Below are positions 1-7,452 of a DNA stretch of 38,405 nt, piece after piece (position 1 is the first letter of the stretch; every line of letters begins with the position of its first letter). Location of the stretch: positions 1 through 38,405 of IMG/VR virus record IMGVR_UViG_3300043775_002130. One strand, written 5' to 3'. Source of the DNA: a virus. A program made the position numbers and the translations under genes. The notes beneath the pieces were generated by a model. It was not told the DNA's origin. It did not search any database and saw nothing but the letters and a program-made list of their open reading frames with translations.

Positions 1-1250
1 CAAAGAAGCCGCGCGACGAGTGGCATGACGCGGCCGGTGGTGCGGATGCGGACGGCGAGTCCGAATCTGGACCGCAGGCAAAGCCCGTCCACCCGCTCGC
101 GCGCTTTGTCTCGCCGCTGCCCGAGACGCTGCGGCAGCCCAAAATGATCCTGCCGGGGCTGATAGGTGCCGGGTTGGTCGTCATTGCCGGGCAGCACGGC
201 GTCGGCAAGACAACGGTCCTGGCGTCCATCGTGGTCAAGGTGGCCGGCGCCACAGTAGCGGGCGACCCGCTGGCGCCGCGCTACGGCCGCCACGTCATCT
301 ATATTTCAGAGGACACGGACCAGTTTCAACGGATCATGTACGCGGTCGCCAAGGCAATCCCTGGCGCGGGCGACATCATCCGGCAGCGCGTGCATCTGGT
401 CGAGGCGGTGCGCATGCCGATCGACCAGGTGGTCGAGGTCGCCGCGATCTACACGGAGCAGTTCACCGAGGAGGTGGACGGCAACCGGCTGCCGCCGCTG
501 GTGGTGCTGGATACCAGGTCGGCCATCATCGCCGTCGACGACGAAAACGACAACGCGGAAACCTCGCAGATAATGGCCGCGCTCAAGCAGCGGTTTGCCG
601 GGCTGCCGGTCTGGATCGTAGGCCACGTCGCCAAGGCGTCATTTGGCCGGGCCGACGCCAAGAATATGTCAGCGCGCGGCGCTACGGCGCTGGAGGGCGA
701 CGCGCACCAGGTGATTTTCATCGTGATCGAGGACGACGACCAGAGATTCCTCATACGGGGCAAGACCCGCTTTGAAGCGGCGATCGCCTCCTGCCGACTG
801 GTGTCGCATGTGGACCACGAATGGGGGGTCGATGAGTTTGGCGAAGCCTGCGAGATCCCTGTACGGCACGTCACCATCGAGCCGCTGACTAGCGAGGAGG
901 AGGGCGACCGCAAAGCGCAGGCTGGAGCAATCCGGGCCGCCGAAAAGGAAGAGCGGACACGCGAACGACAAGAACGAGCTCGGCAGGAGATCATTGAGTT
1001 CGTGCGCCAGAAAGCCTCGGAAGGGGTGCTGATGGGCAAAAAGGACGTTGCCGAGCGACTAGGCGGACGCCGGTCGCAGCGCCTCACTGTGATCAAGCAG
1101 CTTATCCTAGACGGCCTGTTGATCGTGGCCACCGACTGGCCGGATGACGTGCGGCGACACAATCGAAGCGAGGGGTATTTGGTCGCGCTGAACGAGGGCG
1201 AACGGCTCGTTTATGAGCGCACCGGGAACAGGCCAAATGGTCGGAAATAA
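1..1250 (+). CDS. AAA family (RepA/AAA_25-like) replication ATPase, 5' end outside window
   Basis: The reading frame is open from base 3 with no start before ATG 144. Residues coded upstream of that ATG (ending ...LPETLRQPK) read like the usual lead-in to this ATPase family, so the gene begins left of the window. Counting from M144, Walker A is AGQHGVGKTT (about residues 15-24) and Walker B is PPLVVLDTRSA (about 117-127), giving a RecA-like fold as in phage and plasmid RepA-type helicase/ATPases. A charged, probably coiled segment (about 255-285) leads to a C-terminal part that looks like a winged helix. It probably acts as a replicative helicase or initiator on phage DNA. It lies directly before the repeat cluster at 1255-1449, consistent with an origin next to its initiator. 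Fold is confident; exact role is inferred. Confidence 0.85.
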   Translation, partial: KKPRDEWHDAAGGADADGESESGPQAKPVHPLARFVSPLPETLRQPKMILPGLIGAGLVVIAGQHGVGKTTVLASIVVKVAGATVAGDPLAPRYGRHVIYISEDTDQFQRIMYAVAKAIPGAGDIIRQRVHLVEAVRMPIDQVVEVAAIYTEQFTEEVDGNRLPPLVVLDTRSAIIAVDDENDNAETSQIMAALKQRFAGLPVWIVGHVAKASFGRADAKNMSARGATALEGDAHQVIFIVIEDDDQRFLIRGKTRFEAAIASCRLVSHVDHEWGVDEFGEACEIPVRHVTIEPLTSEEEGDRKAQAGAIRAAEKEERTRERQERARQEIIEFVRQKASEGVLMGKKDVAERLGGRRSQRLTVIKQLILDGLLIVATDWPDDVRRHNRSEGYLVALNEGERLVYERTGNRPNGRK

Positions 1251-1254
1251 ATCT

Positions 1255-1449
1255 CAAGGTTCCCAAGGTTCCCCAAGGTTCCCCAAGGTTCCCGGATGTG
1301 CCGGAACCTTGGGACCGGGTGGGGGGACTTTGGTCCCCACACCCAAGGTTCCCACTGTTTTTTTCCTAAGGGGAACCTTGAAAACGGGAACCTTGGAAAC
1401 CGGCTCATTCCTGCGTCGGCAAATGACCTCAAAACGGGGTCAAGGTTCC
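1255..1449. repeat. Cluster of nine CAAGGTTCC repeats (putative iterons / replication origin)
   Basis: The 9-mer CAAGGTTCC occurs on the plus strand at 1255, 1264, 1274, 1284, 1344 and 1441, and inverted (GGAACCTTG) at 1303, 1372 and 1387. The first four are near-tandem at 9-10 bp steps, about one helical turn. The cluster fills the 240-bp gap between the replication ATPase and the next gene, whose ribosome site (GGAGG, 1478-1482) lies beyond it. Open frames through it look fortuitous because they are just the repeat translated. Repeat arrays beside an initiator gene are typical of iteron origins. A regulatory or recombination role is also possible. Confidence 0.8.
1303..1352. other. Long composite hairpin inside the repeat cluster
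   Basis: Bases 1303-1313 (GGAACCTTGGG) are the exact reverse complement of 1342-1352. Nested inside is a second stem, GGGGAC (1323-1328) with GTCCCC (1333-1338), around a 4-base loop. The arms are themselves repeat units, so the structure is built from the same 9-mer. There is no T-run close behind the outer stem. It could be a single-strand origin, a cruciform or an RNA structure. Confidence 0.7.
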
Positions 1450-1490
1450 CACCTACTAATTTACTCAACTATTCTGCGGAGGCACTCGGA

Positions 1491-2093
1491 ATGCCACCCA
1501 TTTTACCTGTAGTGAACCGCCCCATTCGCGGGCGGGCCAAGCCTCCCGCAGCGCCGTCAATGTCCGAGGCCGAAAGCCGGGCATGGGCCGCCTCAACCGC
1601 CGTCCTCGATCGCGTGGCCGGCGACCTGGAGCGGACATGGGGCGTTAACCGGTTGCCGCAGCTGGTGCCGCCCGACCTCGCGGCCAAGTTCGCGCTCGCG
1701 CAGGAGCAGTGCGACATGGCGATCGCCTCCGGGGACGTGGAGAACGCCGCCCAGAAGGCCGCCGCCCTCGCGCGTGGCTGGAAGGCGCTCGATGCCGCCG
1801 CCCGCGCCGCCGGGCACACGCCCAATGACCTGGGCGTCGTGTGGACCGCATCTATGGCCGGTGAGGCGTTCGCGGTTTGCCTGCATACCGCCGACGTAGG
1901 CGCGGTGGCGGGCCGATACCCAGATCACACCGCGATCGCGCTCGAAGAACTGCTGCGCCTGCTGACCGCCCAGCAGGCCGCGCTGTTGCTGCGGGCAAAG
2001 CAGGTGTTCCCCGGCGCCGAGATCACCGACGTGCGACCAAAAGCAATCAAGCCGCCGGCGGACTGGAAAGCCGGCGACGCGCTGCCGTTCTGA
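1491..2093 (+). CDS. Conserved-type phage protein, unknown function, acidic-aromatic C-terminus
   Basis: A 200-residue protein. ATG 1491 is chosen because GGAGG (1478-1482) sits 8 bases upstream; the longer open frame from 1296 runs through the repeat cluster and is unlikely. The protein is Ala-rich and mostly helical, with no enzyme motif that I recognise. The last residues, DWKAGDALPF, resemble the acidic C-terminal tip of single-stranded DNA binding proteins, which end in an Asp-rich stretch and Pro-Phe. Its place between the ATPase and a recombination-type nuclease makes a replication accessory role plausible. The gene stops 12 bases before the next start, so they are probably co-transcribed. 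Confidence 0.7.
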   Translation: MPPILPVVNRPIRGRAKPPAAPSMSEAESRAWAASTAVLDRVAGDLERTWGVNRLPQLVPPDLAAKFALAQEQCDMAIASGDVENAAQKAAALARGWKALDAAARAAGHTPNDLGVVWTASMAGEAFAVCLHTADVGAVAGRYPDHTAIALEELLRLLTAQQAALLLRAKQVFPGAEITDVRPKAIKPPADWKAGDALPF

Positions 2094-2105
2094 GGAGAGG
2101 CCAAG

Positions 2106-2438
2106 ATGGGCAAAGCCAGCCGAGACAAGGGCAAGCGCGGCGAACGCGAGGTGGCAGAGCTTCTGCGCGGCCACGGCATCCCCGCGCGCCGGGGCGTGCA
2201 GTACGCCGGCGGCAACGACAGCCCCGACGTGATCGGCCTCGACGGCGTCCACATCGAGGTCAAACGCAGCGAGACGCTGGCGCTGTACCCGGCGCTCGAG
2301 CAGGCGCTGACAGACGCGCGGCCGGGCGACATCGCCACGGTCTGGCACCGCCGATCGGGCCGACGCTGGGTCGTCGTGCTGCACGCCGAGGACTTCCTGG
2401 CCCTGATGCGGACATTGAGAGCAGGGAGCGCAGCATGA
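2106..2438 (+). CDS. PD-(D/E)XK nuclease, Holliday junction resolvase-like
   Basis: A 110-residue basic protein. The N-terminus GKRGEREVAELL contributes a conserved Glu. SPDVIG (about residues 39-44) supplies the metal-binding Asp and IEVKR (about 51-55) the Glu-x-Lys pair, in the order expected for the Hjc/RuvC-substitute branch of the PD-(D/E)XK fold. Such phage enzymes cut branched DNA and resolve recombination or replication intermediates. Start ATG 2106 follows GAGGAGAGG, which overlaps the stop of the gene before it. The stop overlaps the optional upstream start of the next gene by ATGA, so the operon is tight. Confidence 0.8.
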   Translation: MGKASRDKGKRGEREVAELLRGHGIPARRGVQYAGGNDSPDVIGLDGVHIEVKRSETLALYPALEQALTDARPGDIATVWHRRSGRRWVVVLHAEDFLALMRTLRAGSAA

Positions 2439-2455
2439 GCGGCGGGAGGGACACC

Positions 2456-2713
2456 ATGAGCGCCGCCACCCTCATCGACCAGGCGTCCTGCATAGAGCGC
2501 GAGCGGCAGGCCACCTACGGCGACCCTGGAGAGGCAATGGCGGCCATCGCGGCCCGCTGGTCGATCACGCTGGGCCACCCCGTCACGCCGGCGCAGGTCG
2601 TGCTGTGCATGATCGACCTCAAGCTGACGCGCCTGGCGCGCGATCCCGGACACCAGGACTCGATCATCGATTTGGTGGGCTACGCAGCCATCCTGCACGA
2701 CGTTCGGAAATGA
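2456..2713 (+). CDS. DUF6378-like phage protein
   Basis: An 85-residue protein from ATG 2456. An in-frame ATG at 2435 overlaps the nuclease stop and would add seven residues. The 2456 start is preferred because GGAGGG (2445-2450) lies just before it and the family pattern begins there. The core ERERQATYGDP followed by a helical block with ...CMIDLKLTRLARDPGHQDS.IDLVGYAA is characteristic of the small DUF6378-type phage proteins that sit near replication genes. Its biochemical function is unknown. The stop overlaps the next start (ATGA). Confidence 0.75.
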   Translation: MSAATLIDQASCIERERQATYGDPGEAMAAIAARWSITLGHPVTPAQVVLCMIDLKLTRLARDPGHQDSIIDLVGYAAILHDVRK

Positions 2714-2922
2714 ACGCCGACCGCGAGCACCGCATCCGCGGCAGCCTTGAGCGGCACCTGCCGCGGCAGCCGGTGGCCAGCGAGACGCTCCGGCGGCTCG
2801 TCGCCGAGGCGCGCGAAGCCGGCGTGATCGTGTTCCTGAAGTCGGAGCTGGCCACGCTGGCGCCGGTCGATCGGGCCGTGATCGAAGCCGTGGCGGAACG
2901 ATTCGCGAAAGGGAGCGGTTGA
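2710..2922 (+). CDS. Small helical protein of unknown function
   Basis: A 70-residue protein from ATG 2710, which overlaps the previous stop (ATGA), as usual for translational coupling. It is highly charged and predicted helical, with Arg/Glu-rich N- and C-terminal parts flanking VIVFLKSELATLAPVDR. I recognise no domain. The codon use and strict overlaps support it as a real gene of the replication operon. Confidence 0.65.
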   Translation: MNADREHRIRGSLERHLPRQPVASETLRRLVAEAREAGVIVFLKSELATLAPVDRAVIEAVAERFAKGSG

Positions 2923-2924
2923 TT

Positions 2925-3488
2925 ATGGCGAAGCCGAAGAAGTCGAAGAAGATCCGGAAGCGCTTTGGTCGCGATGCCCTCGACTGGCAGGAGCTGCACA
3001 GCCCCACGGTCGAGATCGCGGTGGACGATCCCGAGGCCACGCGCAAGGCCAGACGCAACCTCACGCGGGTGCGCCAGTCCGAAGCGTGGCGCCACAACCG
3101 CCTGAGCGGCATGCAGCGCGACGCCGAGAAGGAGATGGAGTTCGCCTGGCGCCAGCGCACGGTGGGGCTGGGCGCTGCGGCGTCCAGGTACGGCGAGTCG
3201 CGTGGTGCCAGCGCTCGCGCCGATCTGGGATCGTCCGTCGACGCATCATGGCGGGAGTGGGTGGCACTGGCCCATCGGCGCCGCATCCTGGTCGAGGCCG
3301 TGGTCGACGTGCTGACGGAGCCGCGCTCATTGGCTGAGGTCGAGCATGACAGGCGGATGCGCAAGGGTGAGGCGTTCAGGAACTATGCGGCTGGCCTCGA
3401 CCTCTGGTGCGAGGTGCGTGGCTGGATTCGCGGCCCTCGCATGGATCGCGGGCCGCACCTGGTCGCCGAGTCGCCAACTACAGCTTGA
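2925..3488 (+). CDS. Basic phage protein, possible DUF6456-like late regulator
   Basis: A 187-residue protein. ATG 2925 is chosen because GGGAG (2911-2915) is 9 bases upstream; a TTG at 2919 is an alternative. The N-terminus is a run of Lys residues (AKPKKSKKIRKRFGR). The C-terminal part (about 120-170, ending ...GLDLWCEVRGW) resembles the degenerate helix-turn-helix region at the end of DUF6456-type proteins. It is the last gene of the replication block, followed by a terminator-like hairpin and the packaging genes. That is where lambdoid phages place antiterminator or late-activator genes, so a late-gene regulator is a reasonable but unproven guess. Confidence 0.55.
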   Translation: MAKPKKSKKIRKRFGRDALDWQELHSPTVEIAVDDPEATRKARRNLTRVRQSEAWRHNRLSGMQRDAEKEMEFAWRQRTVGLGAAASRYGESRGASARADLGSSVDASWREWVALAHRRRILVEAVVDVLTEPRSLAEVEHDRRMRKGEAFRNYAAGLDLWCEVRGWIRGPRMDRGPHLVAESPTTA

Positions 3489-3546
3489 CAAGGCGTGTCA
3501 CTTGCCCCCCATATATGTGCTATTATCTGTAATTGCCACGACCACA

Positions 3547-3576
3547 GCCCGCCCGGTTCTCCGCGGCGGGCGTTTT
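3547..3576 (+). terminator. Rho-independent terminator-like hairpin before the packaging genes
   Basis: GCCCGCCCGG (3547-3556) pairs with CCG (3561-3563) and GGCGGGC (3565-3571) across one bulged base, followed by GTTTTC. It separates the replication operon from the HNH/terminase genes, so late transcription would have to start here or read through by antitermination. Confidence 0.65.
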
Positions 3577-3589
3577 CATGCGGTGCGCC

Positions 3590-3898
3590 ATGGCCAAGCT
3601 CGCGATGCTTAAGCCTCGCGTCGCCACGATCGACACCAGCATCGCAGCACCGCCGCCCAAGCTCGTTGAGCCGTTCTACACCTCGCGGGCGTGGCTCGAG
3701 CTGATGGCCGGCATCAAGCGCGAGCGCGGTGAGAGGTGCCAGGACTGCGGACGTGGCCGCTGCCGCATCTTCGGCGACCACATCGTCGAGCTGAAGGACG
3801 GCGGCGCGAAGCTCGACCCACGCAATGTCCGGCTCCGGTGTGGCTCCTGTCATACCCTCAAGACCAACGCGCAGCGCGCGAAGCGGATGCGGGCCTGA
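3590..3898 (+). CDS. HNH endonuclease, packaging-associated
   Basis: A 102-residue protein from ATG 3590; an ATG at 3578 would add four residues and neither has a clear ribosome site. CQDCGRGRC provides a zinc-binding Cys pair. It is followed by the HNH core DHIVELKDGGAKLDPRN and the closing LRCGSCH. In HK97-like cos phages a small HNH protein (HK97 gp74) encoded beside the terminase genes stimulates terminase cleavage of cos DNA. The position, one gene before the small terminase, supports the same role here. Confidence 0.85.
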   Translation: MAKLAMLKPRVATIDTSIAAPPPKLVEPFYTSRAWLELMAGIKRERGERCQDCGRGRCRIFGDHIVELKDGGAKLDPRNVRLRCGSCHTLKTNAQRAKRMRA

Positions 3899-4054
3899 CC
3901 CCGCGCAACATTGTTGCGCGCGAAGGGGGGGGGGCCTCCAAAGTCTAAACCGCCGGGGAGCGCCAACCGCGCGGGGTCGCACGCAGAGGTTTTTTTCTTT
4001 CGCCCATAACCCCCAAAAGGGGCGCACGTCGGCCGACTCCGACCGTGAGGCATT
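3899..4054. other. Intergenic region with palindrome and G10 tract; candidate cos/terminase site
   Basis: Just after the HNH stop is a perfect palindrome with one central base (CGCGCAACA-T-TGTTGCGCG, 3902-3920). Then come ten consecutive G (3925-3934), a T7 run (about 3990-3996) and a small hairpin CCCC-AAAA-GGGG (4011-4022). HK97-type phages carry cos near the HNH and small terminase genes, so this is a candidate cos region. The palindrome could also be a terminator stem or a protein site. Confidence 0.4.
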
Positions 4055-5368
4055 ATGACCGCTAAAACTGACAGATCGCGCCCTGTGGCCGAGAAACCGG
4101 CCCCTGCGGCGAAGTCTGGCCCTACCTGGCCGGCTGACTCCGTTGAACGCCGGCCCATCGCCAGCCTGGTGCCATATGCCCGCAACGCGAGGACTCATTC
4201 GGACGAGCAGGTGGCCCAGATTGCGGCCTCTATGCGTGAATGGGGCTGGACGAATCCGGTGCTGGTTGACGAGGACGGCGGCATCATCGCTGGGCATGGC
4301 CGCGTCCTTGCGGCGCGAAGCCTGGGTTATTCCGAAGTTCCCGTGATGGTGGCGCGCGGTTGGACCGAAGCGCAGCGGCGGGCATATGTGTTGGCGGACA
4401 ATCAACTGGCGCTGAACGCCGGCTGGAATCCGGAGCTGCTGTCGGTGGAGTTGACGGGCTTGGCCGAGTTGGGGTTTGACCTCGACCTCCTGGGCTTTCC
4501 CGACCTCGACATGCTGATGGCGGACAAAACAGATGGCCTGACTGATCCCGACGACGTGCCAGAGACGCCAGCCGATCCTGTCACCAGGCTGGGCGATGTC
4601 TGGGTTATGGGCAGGCATAGGATTGTCTGCGGCGACTGCACCGACCCGCTGGTGGTGGACAAGGCGCTCGCCGGGGTGAAGCCGCACCTGATGGTCACGG
4701 ACCCGCCGTATGGGGTGGAGTATAACGCTGACTGGCGGACGACAGCCCGCAATGGTGACGGTTCGTTGCTTTCAACGGGGAGCGGCCGCGCGAAAGGCAA
4801 GGTTGAGAACGACGGGCGTGCCGACTGGCGCGAGGCGTGGGCTCTGTTCCCCGGCGATGTGGCCTATATTTGGCACGCAGGGAACAAGGCTCACATCGTA
4901 GCTGAGAGCTTGATCGAAACAGGCTTTGATATCCGGGCTCAAGTTATATGGGCCAAGTCGAACCTTGTCATTGGGCGCGGCCACTATCACCCGAAGCACG
5001 AGCCCTGTTGGTATGCCGTGCGCAAGAGCGCCACCGGCCATTGGGCAGGCGACCGCAAGCAGACCACCCTCTGGCAGATCGACAAGCCGCAGAAAAGCGA
5101 GACGGGCCACTCTACCCAAAAGCCTGTCGAGTGCATGAAGCGCCCGATAGAGAACAACAGCAGCCCCGGCCAAGCCGTCTACGAGCCCTTTAGCGGTTCC
5201 GGCACCACCATCATTGCAGCCGAGATGACGGGCCGCAGCATACACGCGATCGAGTTAAATCCGGCCTACGTCGATGTGGCCGTCATGCGCTGGCAGGAGT
5301 TTACCGGCGAGCAGGCAAAACTGGAATCAGATGGCAAAACCTTCAACGACATCAAAGCCGCGAAATAA
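4055..5368 (+). CDS. ParB-domain / beta-class DNA adenine methyltransferase fusion
   Basis: A 437-residue protein. After a Pro/Ala-rich start, residues about 30-125 form a ParB N-terminal-like domain (PIASLVPYARNARTHS...GIIAGHGRVLAA). The methyltransferase part has DPPY (motif IV, about 215) before FSGSGT (motif I, about 378). This motif order defines the beta class of N6-adenine (or N4-cytosine) enzymes. It should methylate phage DNA using S-adenosylmethionine, probably to evade host restriction or to mark DNA for packaging or replication. Such fusions are common beside phage terminase genes. No restriction partner is nearby. Its 3' end overlaps the small terminase gene by 38 bases. Confidence 0.9.
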   Translation: MTAKTDRSRPVAEKPAPAAKSGPTWPADSVERRPIASLVPYARNARTHSDEQVAQIAASMREWGWTNPVLVDEDGGIIAGHGRVLAARSLGYSEVPVMVARGWTEAQRRAYVLADNQLALNAGWNPELLSVELTGLAELGFDLDLLGFPDLDMLMADKTDGLTDPDDVPETPADPVTRLGDVWVMGRHRIVCGDCTDPLVVDKALAGVKPHLMVTDPPYGVEYNADWRTTARNGDGSLLSTGSGRAKGKVENDGRADWREAWALFPGDVAYIWHAGNKAHIVAESLIETGFDIRAQVIWAKSNLVIGRGHYHPKHEPCWYAVRKSATGHWAGDRKQTTLWQIDKPQKSETGHSTQKPVECMKRPIENNSSPGQAVYEPFSGSGTTIIAAEMTGRSIHAIELNPAYVDVAVMRWQEFTGEQAKLESDGKTFNDIKAAK

Positions 5369-5750
5369 GGGCGGGCGCCCGTCGCACGCGCCGACGCCGC
5401 AGAACCGCGCGATGGTCGAGAACCTGTCCGCCTTTGGCGTGCAGCAGGAAGACATCGGCAGGATGCTGGGCATCACGCCGCCGACGTTGCGTTTTCACTA
5501 TTTCCAGGAGATCGAGCTTGGCGCGCTGAAGGCTAACGCCAAGGTCGCGCAAAACCTGTTTCGGATCGCCTGCAAAGAAACCCGCGAAGGTCTGGACGCC
5601 GCGAAGTTCTGGCTCCGCATGCGCGCCGGCTGGTCTGATCCGGCGGCGGTTCGCCCCGAGGGCGATGTTGTCGGCAAGAAAGCCGCTGCGGAACAGAACG
5701 CCAAGACGGCGCACGAGGGCACGGAGTGGGATAGCCTGGTCCAACACTGA
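5331..5750 (+). CDS. terS: Terminase small subunit
   Basis: A 139-residue protein. ATG 5331 lies inside the methyltransferase gene; the coded start is basic with an AT-hook-like NKGGRPS. A helix-turn-helix follows (NLSAFGVQQEDIGRMLGITPPTLRFHY). This small DNA-recognition protein, immediately before the large terminase, is the pattern of a phage small terminase that binds cos/pac. A downstream start is possible but would remove the basic arm. The stop overlaps the TerL start by one base (TGATG). Confidence 0.85.
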   Translation: MAKPSTTSKPRNKGGRPSHAPTPQNRAMVENLSAFGVQQEDIGRMLGITPPTLRFHYFQEIELGALKANAKVAQNLFRIACKETREGLDAAKFWLRMRAGWSDPAAVRPEGDVVGKKAAAEQNAKTAHEGTEWDSLVQH

Positions 5751-7444
5751 TGGCGGCGCACTGGTCTTTCGCGGTTCCTGATTGGGCGGCGCGGATCGAG
5801 GCGGGGCAGTCGCTACTGCCGGCGCTGCCGATCGACCGGAGCGAGTATAACCGGGCGACATCGATCTTCGACAAGCTGCGCCTGCCCGACGTTTCGGGCA
5901 AGCCGGCGCTGAAAGAGGCGAGCGGCGAGTGGTTCCGCGAGATCGTCGGCACGGTGCTGGGCTCGGTCAACAAAGCGACGGGCGAGCGCCAGGTGCCGGA
6001 GCTGTTCCTGCTGGCGCCGAAGAAGTCGAGCAAGACGAGCTATGGCGCGGCCTTCATGGTGACGGCGCTTCTGTTGAACGACCGGCCACGAGCCGAGTTC
6101 CTGTTAATTGCGCCATCACTGGCAATTGCTCATCTCGCGTTCACGCAAGCGGTCGGCATGATCGAGGCCGACGAGTCGGGTTTCCTGTCGCGCCGGATGC
6201 ACGTCCAGGAGCACATGCGGAAGATCACCGACCGGCGGACGAAGGCATCGCTGGCAATCAAGACTTTCGACGCAAGCATCCTGACCGGCATCAAGCCGGC
6301 CGGCGTGCTGCTCGACGAGCTTCACGAAATCGCGCGCAGCCCGGCGGCGGAGAGGATCATCGGGCAAATCCGGGGCGGCATGATCGCCATCCCGGAGGCG
6401 TTCTTTGCGATGATTACGACGCAAAGCGACCAGCCACCGCGAGGCGCGTTCGCCTCCGAGCTTCGAAACGCACGCGGCATCCGCGACGGGCGCACACCCG
6501 GCCGCACGCTGTCGGTGCTGTACGAGTTTCCCGAGCGCTTCATAAAGGACAAGGCCATCCCGCCGGCTTGGAAAGAGCCGAAAAACTGGTGGATGGTGAC
6601 GCCCAACCTCGACAAGTCGGTGACGCTGGCGAAGCTCGAGGAGATGCTCGAGCGTGCCGAGCGCGACGGCGACGGCGAGGTCATCCGCTGGGCCTCGCAG
6701 CACCTCAATATCGAGATCGGCCTGGCGCTCGGCTCCGACCGCTGGGCTGGGGCCGATCACTGGCAGGCAGCGGCGGAAACGACGCTCACCCTCGACGAGC
6801 TTCTGACACGCTCCGAAGTGGTCGTGATGGGCGCGGACGGCGGCGGCTTGGACGATTTGCTCGGCCTGGCGGTGATGGGCCGCGAAAAGAAGACCGGCCG
6901 GCTGCTGCTGTGGTGCAAGGCGTGGGCTTACAAGTCGGTGCTTGAGCGTCGCAAGGGCGAGGCATCCGTACTGCGTGATTTCGAGAAGGCGGGCGACCTC
7001 CGCGTGATCGATCGGCTGGGCGACGATATGGACGACCTCACGGAGATGGCCGAGCAGGTGCTGGCGAGCGGCAAGCTCTACAAGGTCGGCGTTGATCCGG
7101 CTGGAGTGGGTGGCATCATCGACGCTCTGGGCGAGGCCGGCATCAAGGGCACCGAGGCCGGCGGCATGATCCAGGGCATATCGCAAGGCTGGCGATTGAG
7201 CGGCGCGATCAAGACGATGGAGCGGGCGCTCGCCGATGGCTCGCTGATACATGGCGGCCAGCCTATGATGGCCTGGTGCGTCGGCAACGCGAAGGTCGAG
7301 CCGCGCGGCAACGCGATCATCATCACGAAACAGGCCGCTGGCTCGGCGAAGATCGATCCGCTTATGGCGAGCTTCAACGCGATCTCGCTCATGGGCATGA
7401 ATCCGCAAGCACGCGCCGGCGCCACCATCACTCTGTTAGATTGA
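5750..7444 (+). CDS. terL: Terminase large subunit (Terminase_1/HK97 type)
   Basis: A 564-residue packaging ATPase and nuclease. The Walker A-like element is LLAPKKSSKTS (about 87-97), the lysine-rich variant usual in HK97-type TerL rather than GxxxxGK. Walker B with the catalytic Glu is GVLLDE (185-190). The C-terminal RNase H-like nuclease carries acidic residues in VVMGADGGGLDD and KVGVDPAG, with a final DPLMASFNA. It cuts and pumps phage DNA into the prohead through the portal. Length is normal for the family. Confidence 0.95.
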   Translation: MAAHWSFAVPDWAARIEAGQSLLPALPIDRSEYNRATSIFDKLRLPDVSGKPALKEASGEWFREIVGTVLGSVNKATGERQVPELFLLAPKKSSKTSYGAAFMVTALLLNDRPRAEFLLIAPSLAIAHLAFTQAVGMIEADESGFLSRRMHVQEHMRKITDRRTKASLAIKTFDASILTGIKPAGVLLDELHEIARSPAAERIIGQIRGGMIAIPEAFFAMITTQSDQPPRGAFASELRNARGIRDGRTPGRTLSVLYEFPERFIKDKAIPPAWKEPKNWWMVTPNLDKSVTLAKLEEMLERAERDGDGEVIRWASQHLNIEIGLALGSDRWAGADHWQAAAETTLTLDELLTRSEVVVMGADGGGLDDLLGLAVMGREKKTGRLLLWCKAWAYKSVLERRKGEASVLRDFEKAGDLRVIDRLGDDMDDLTEMAEQVLASGKLYKVGVDPAGVGGIIDALGEAGIKGTEAGGMIQGISQGWRLSGAIKTMERALADGSLIHGGQPMMAWCVGNAKVEPRGNAIIITKQAAGSAKIDPLMASFNAISLMGMNPQARAGATITLLD

Positions 7445-7452
7445 GGCCGCCG

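Noticed and set aside
1255-1449. CRISPR array
   Set aside because: Units are 9 bp, in both orientations and without 25-40 bp spacers; no cas gene is present.
1925-3364. Long minus-strand open frames (also 3383-4687, 6116-7408, 13334-14338, 27093-28385)
   Set aside because: These are shadows of well-supported plus-strand genes in high-GC DNA; their translations are low-complexity Arg/Ala-rich text without domains or ribosome sites.
3485-3526. Promoter TTGACA with TATATG or TATTAT before the HNH gene
   Set aside because: Spacing from TTGACA is 21 bp to TATATG and 30 bp to TATTAT; the TTGCCC to TATTAT gap is only 13 bp. None is a convincing pair.
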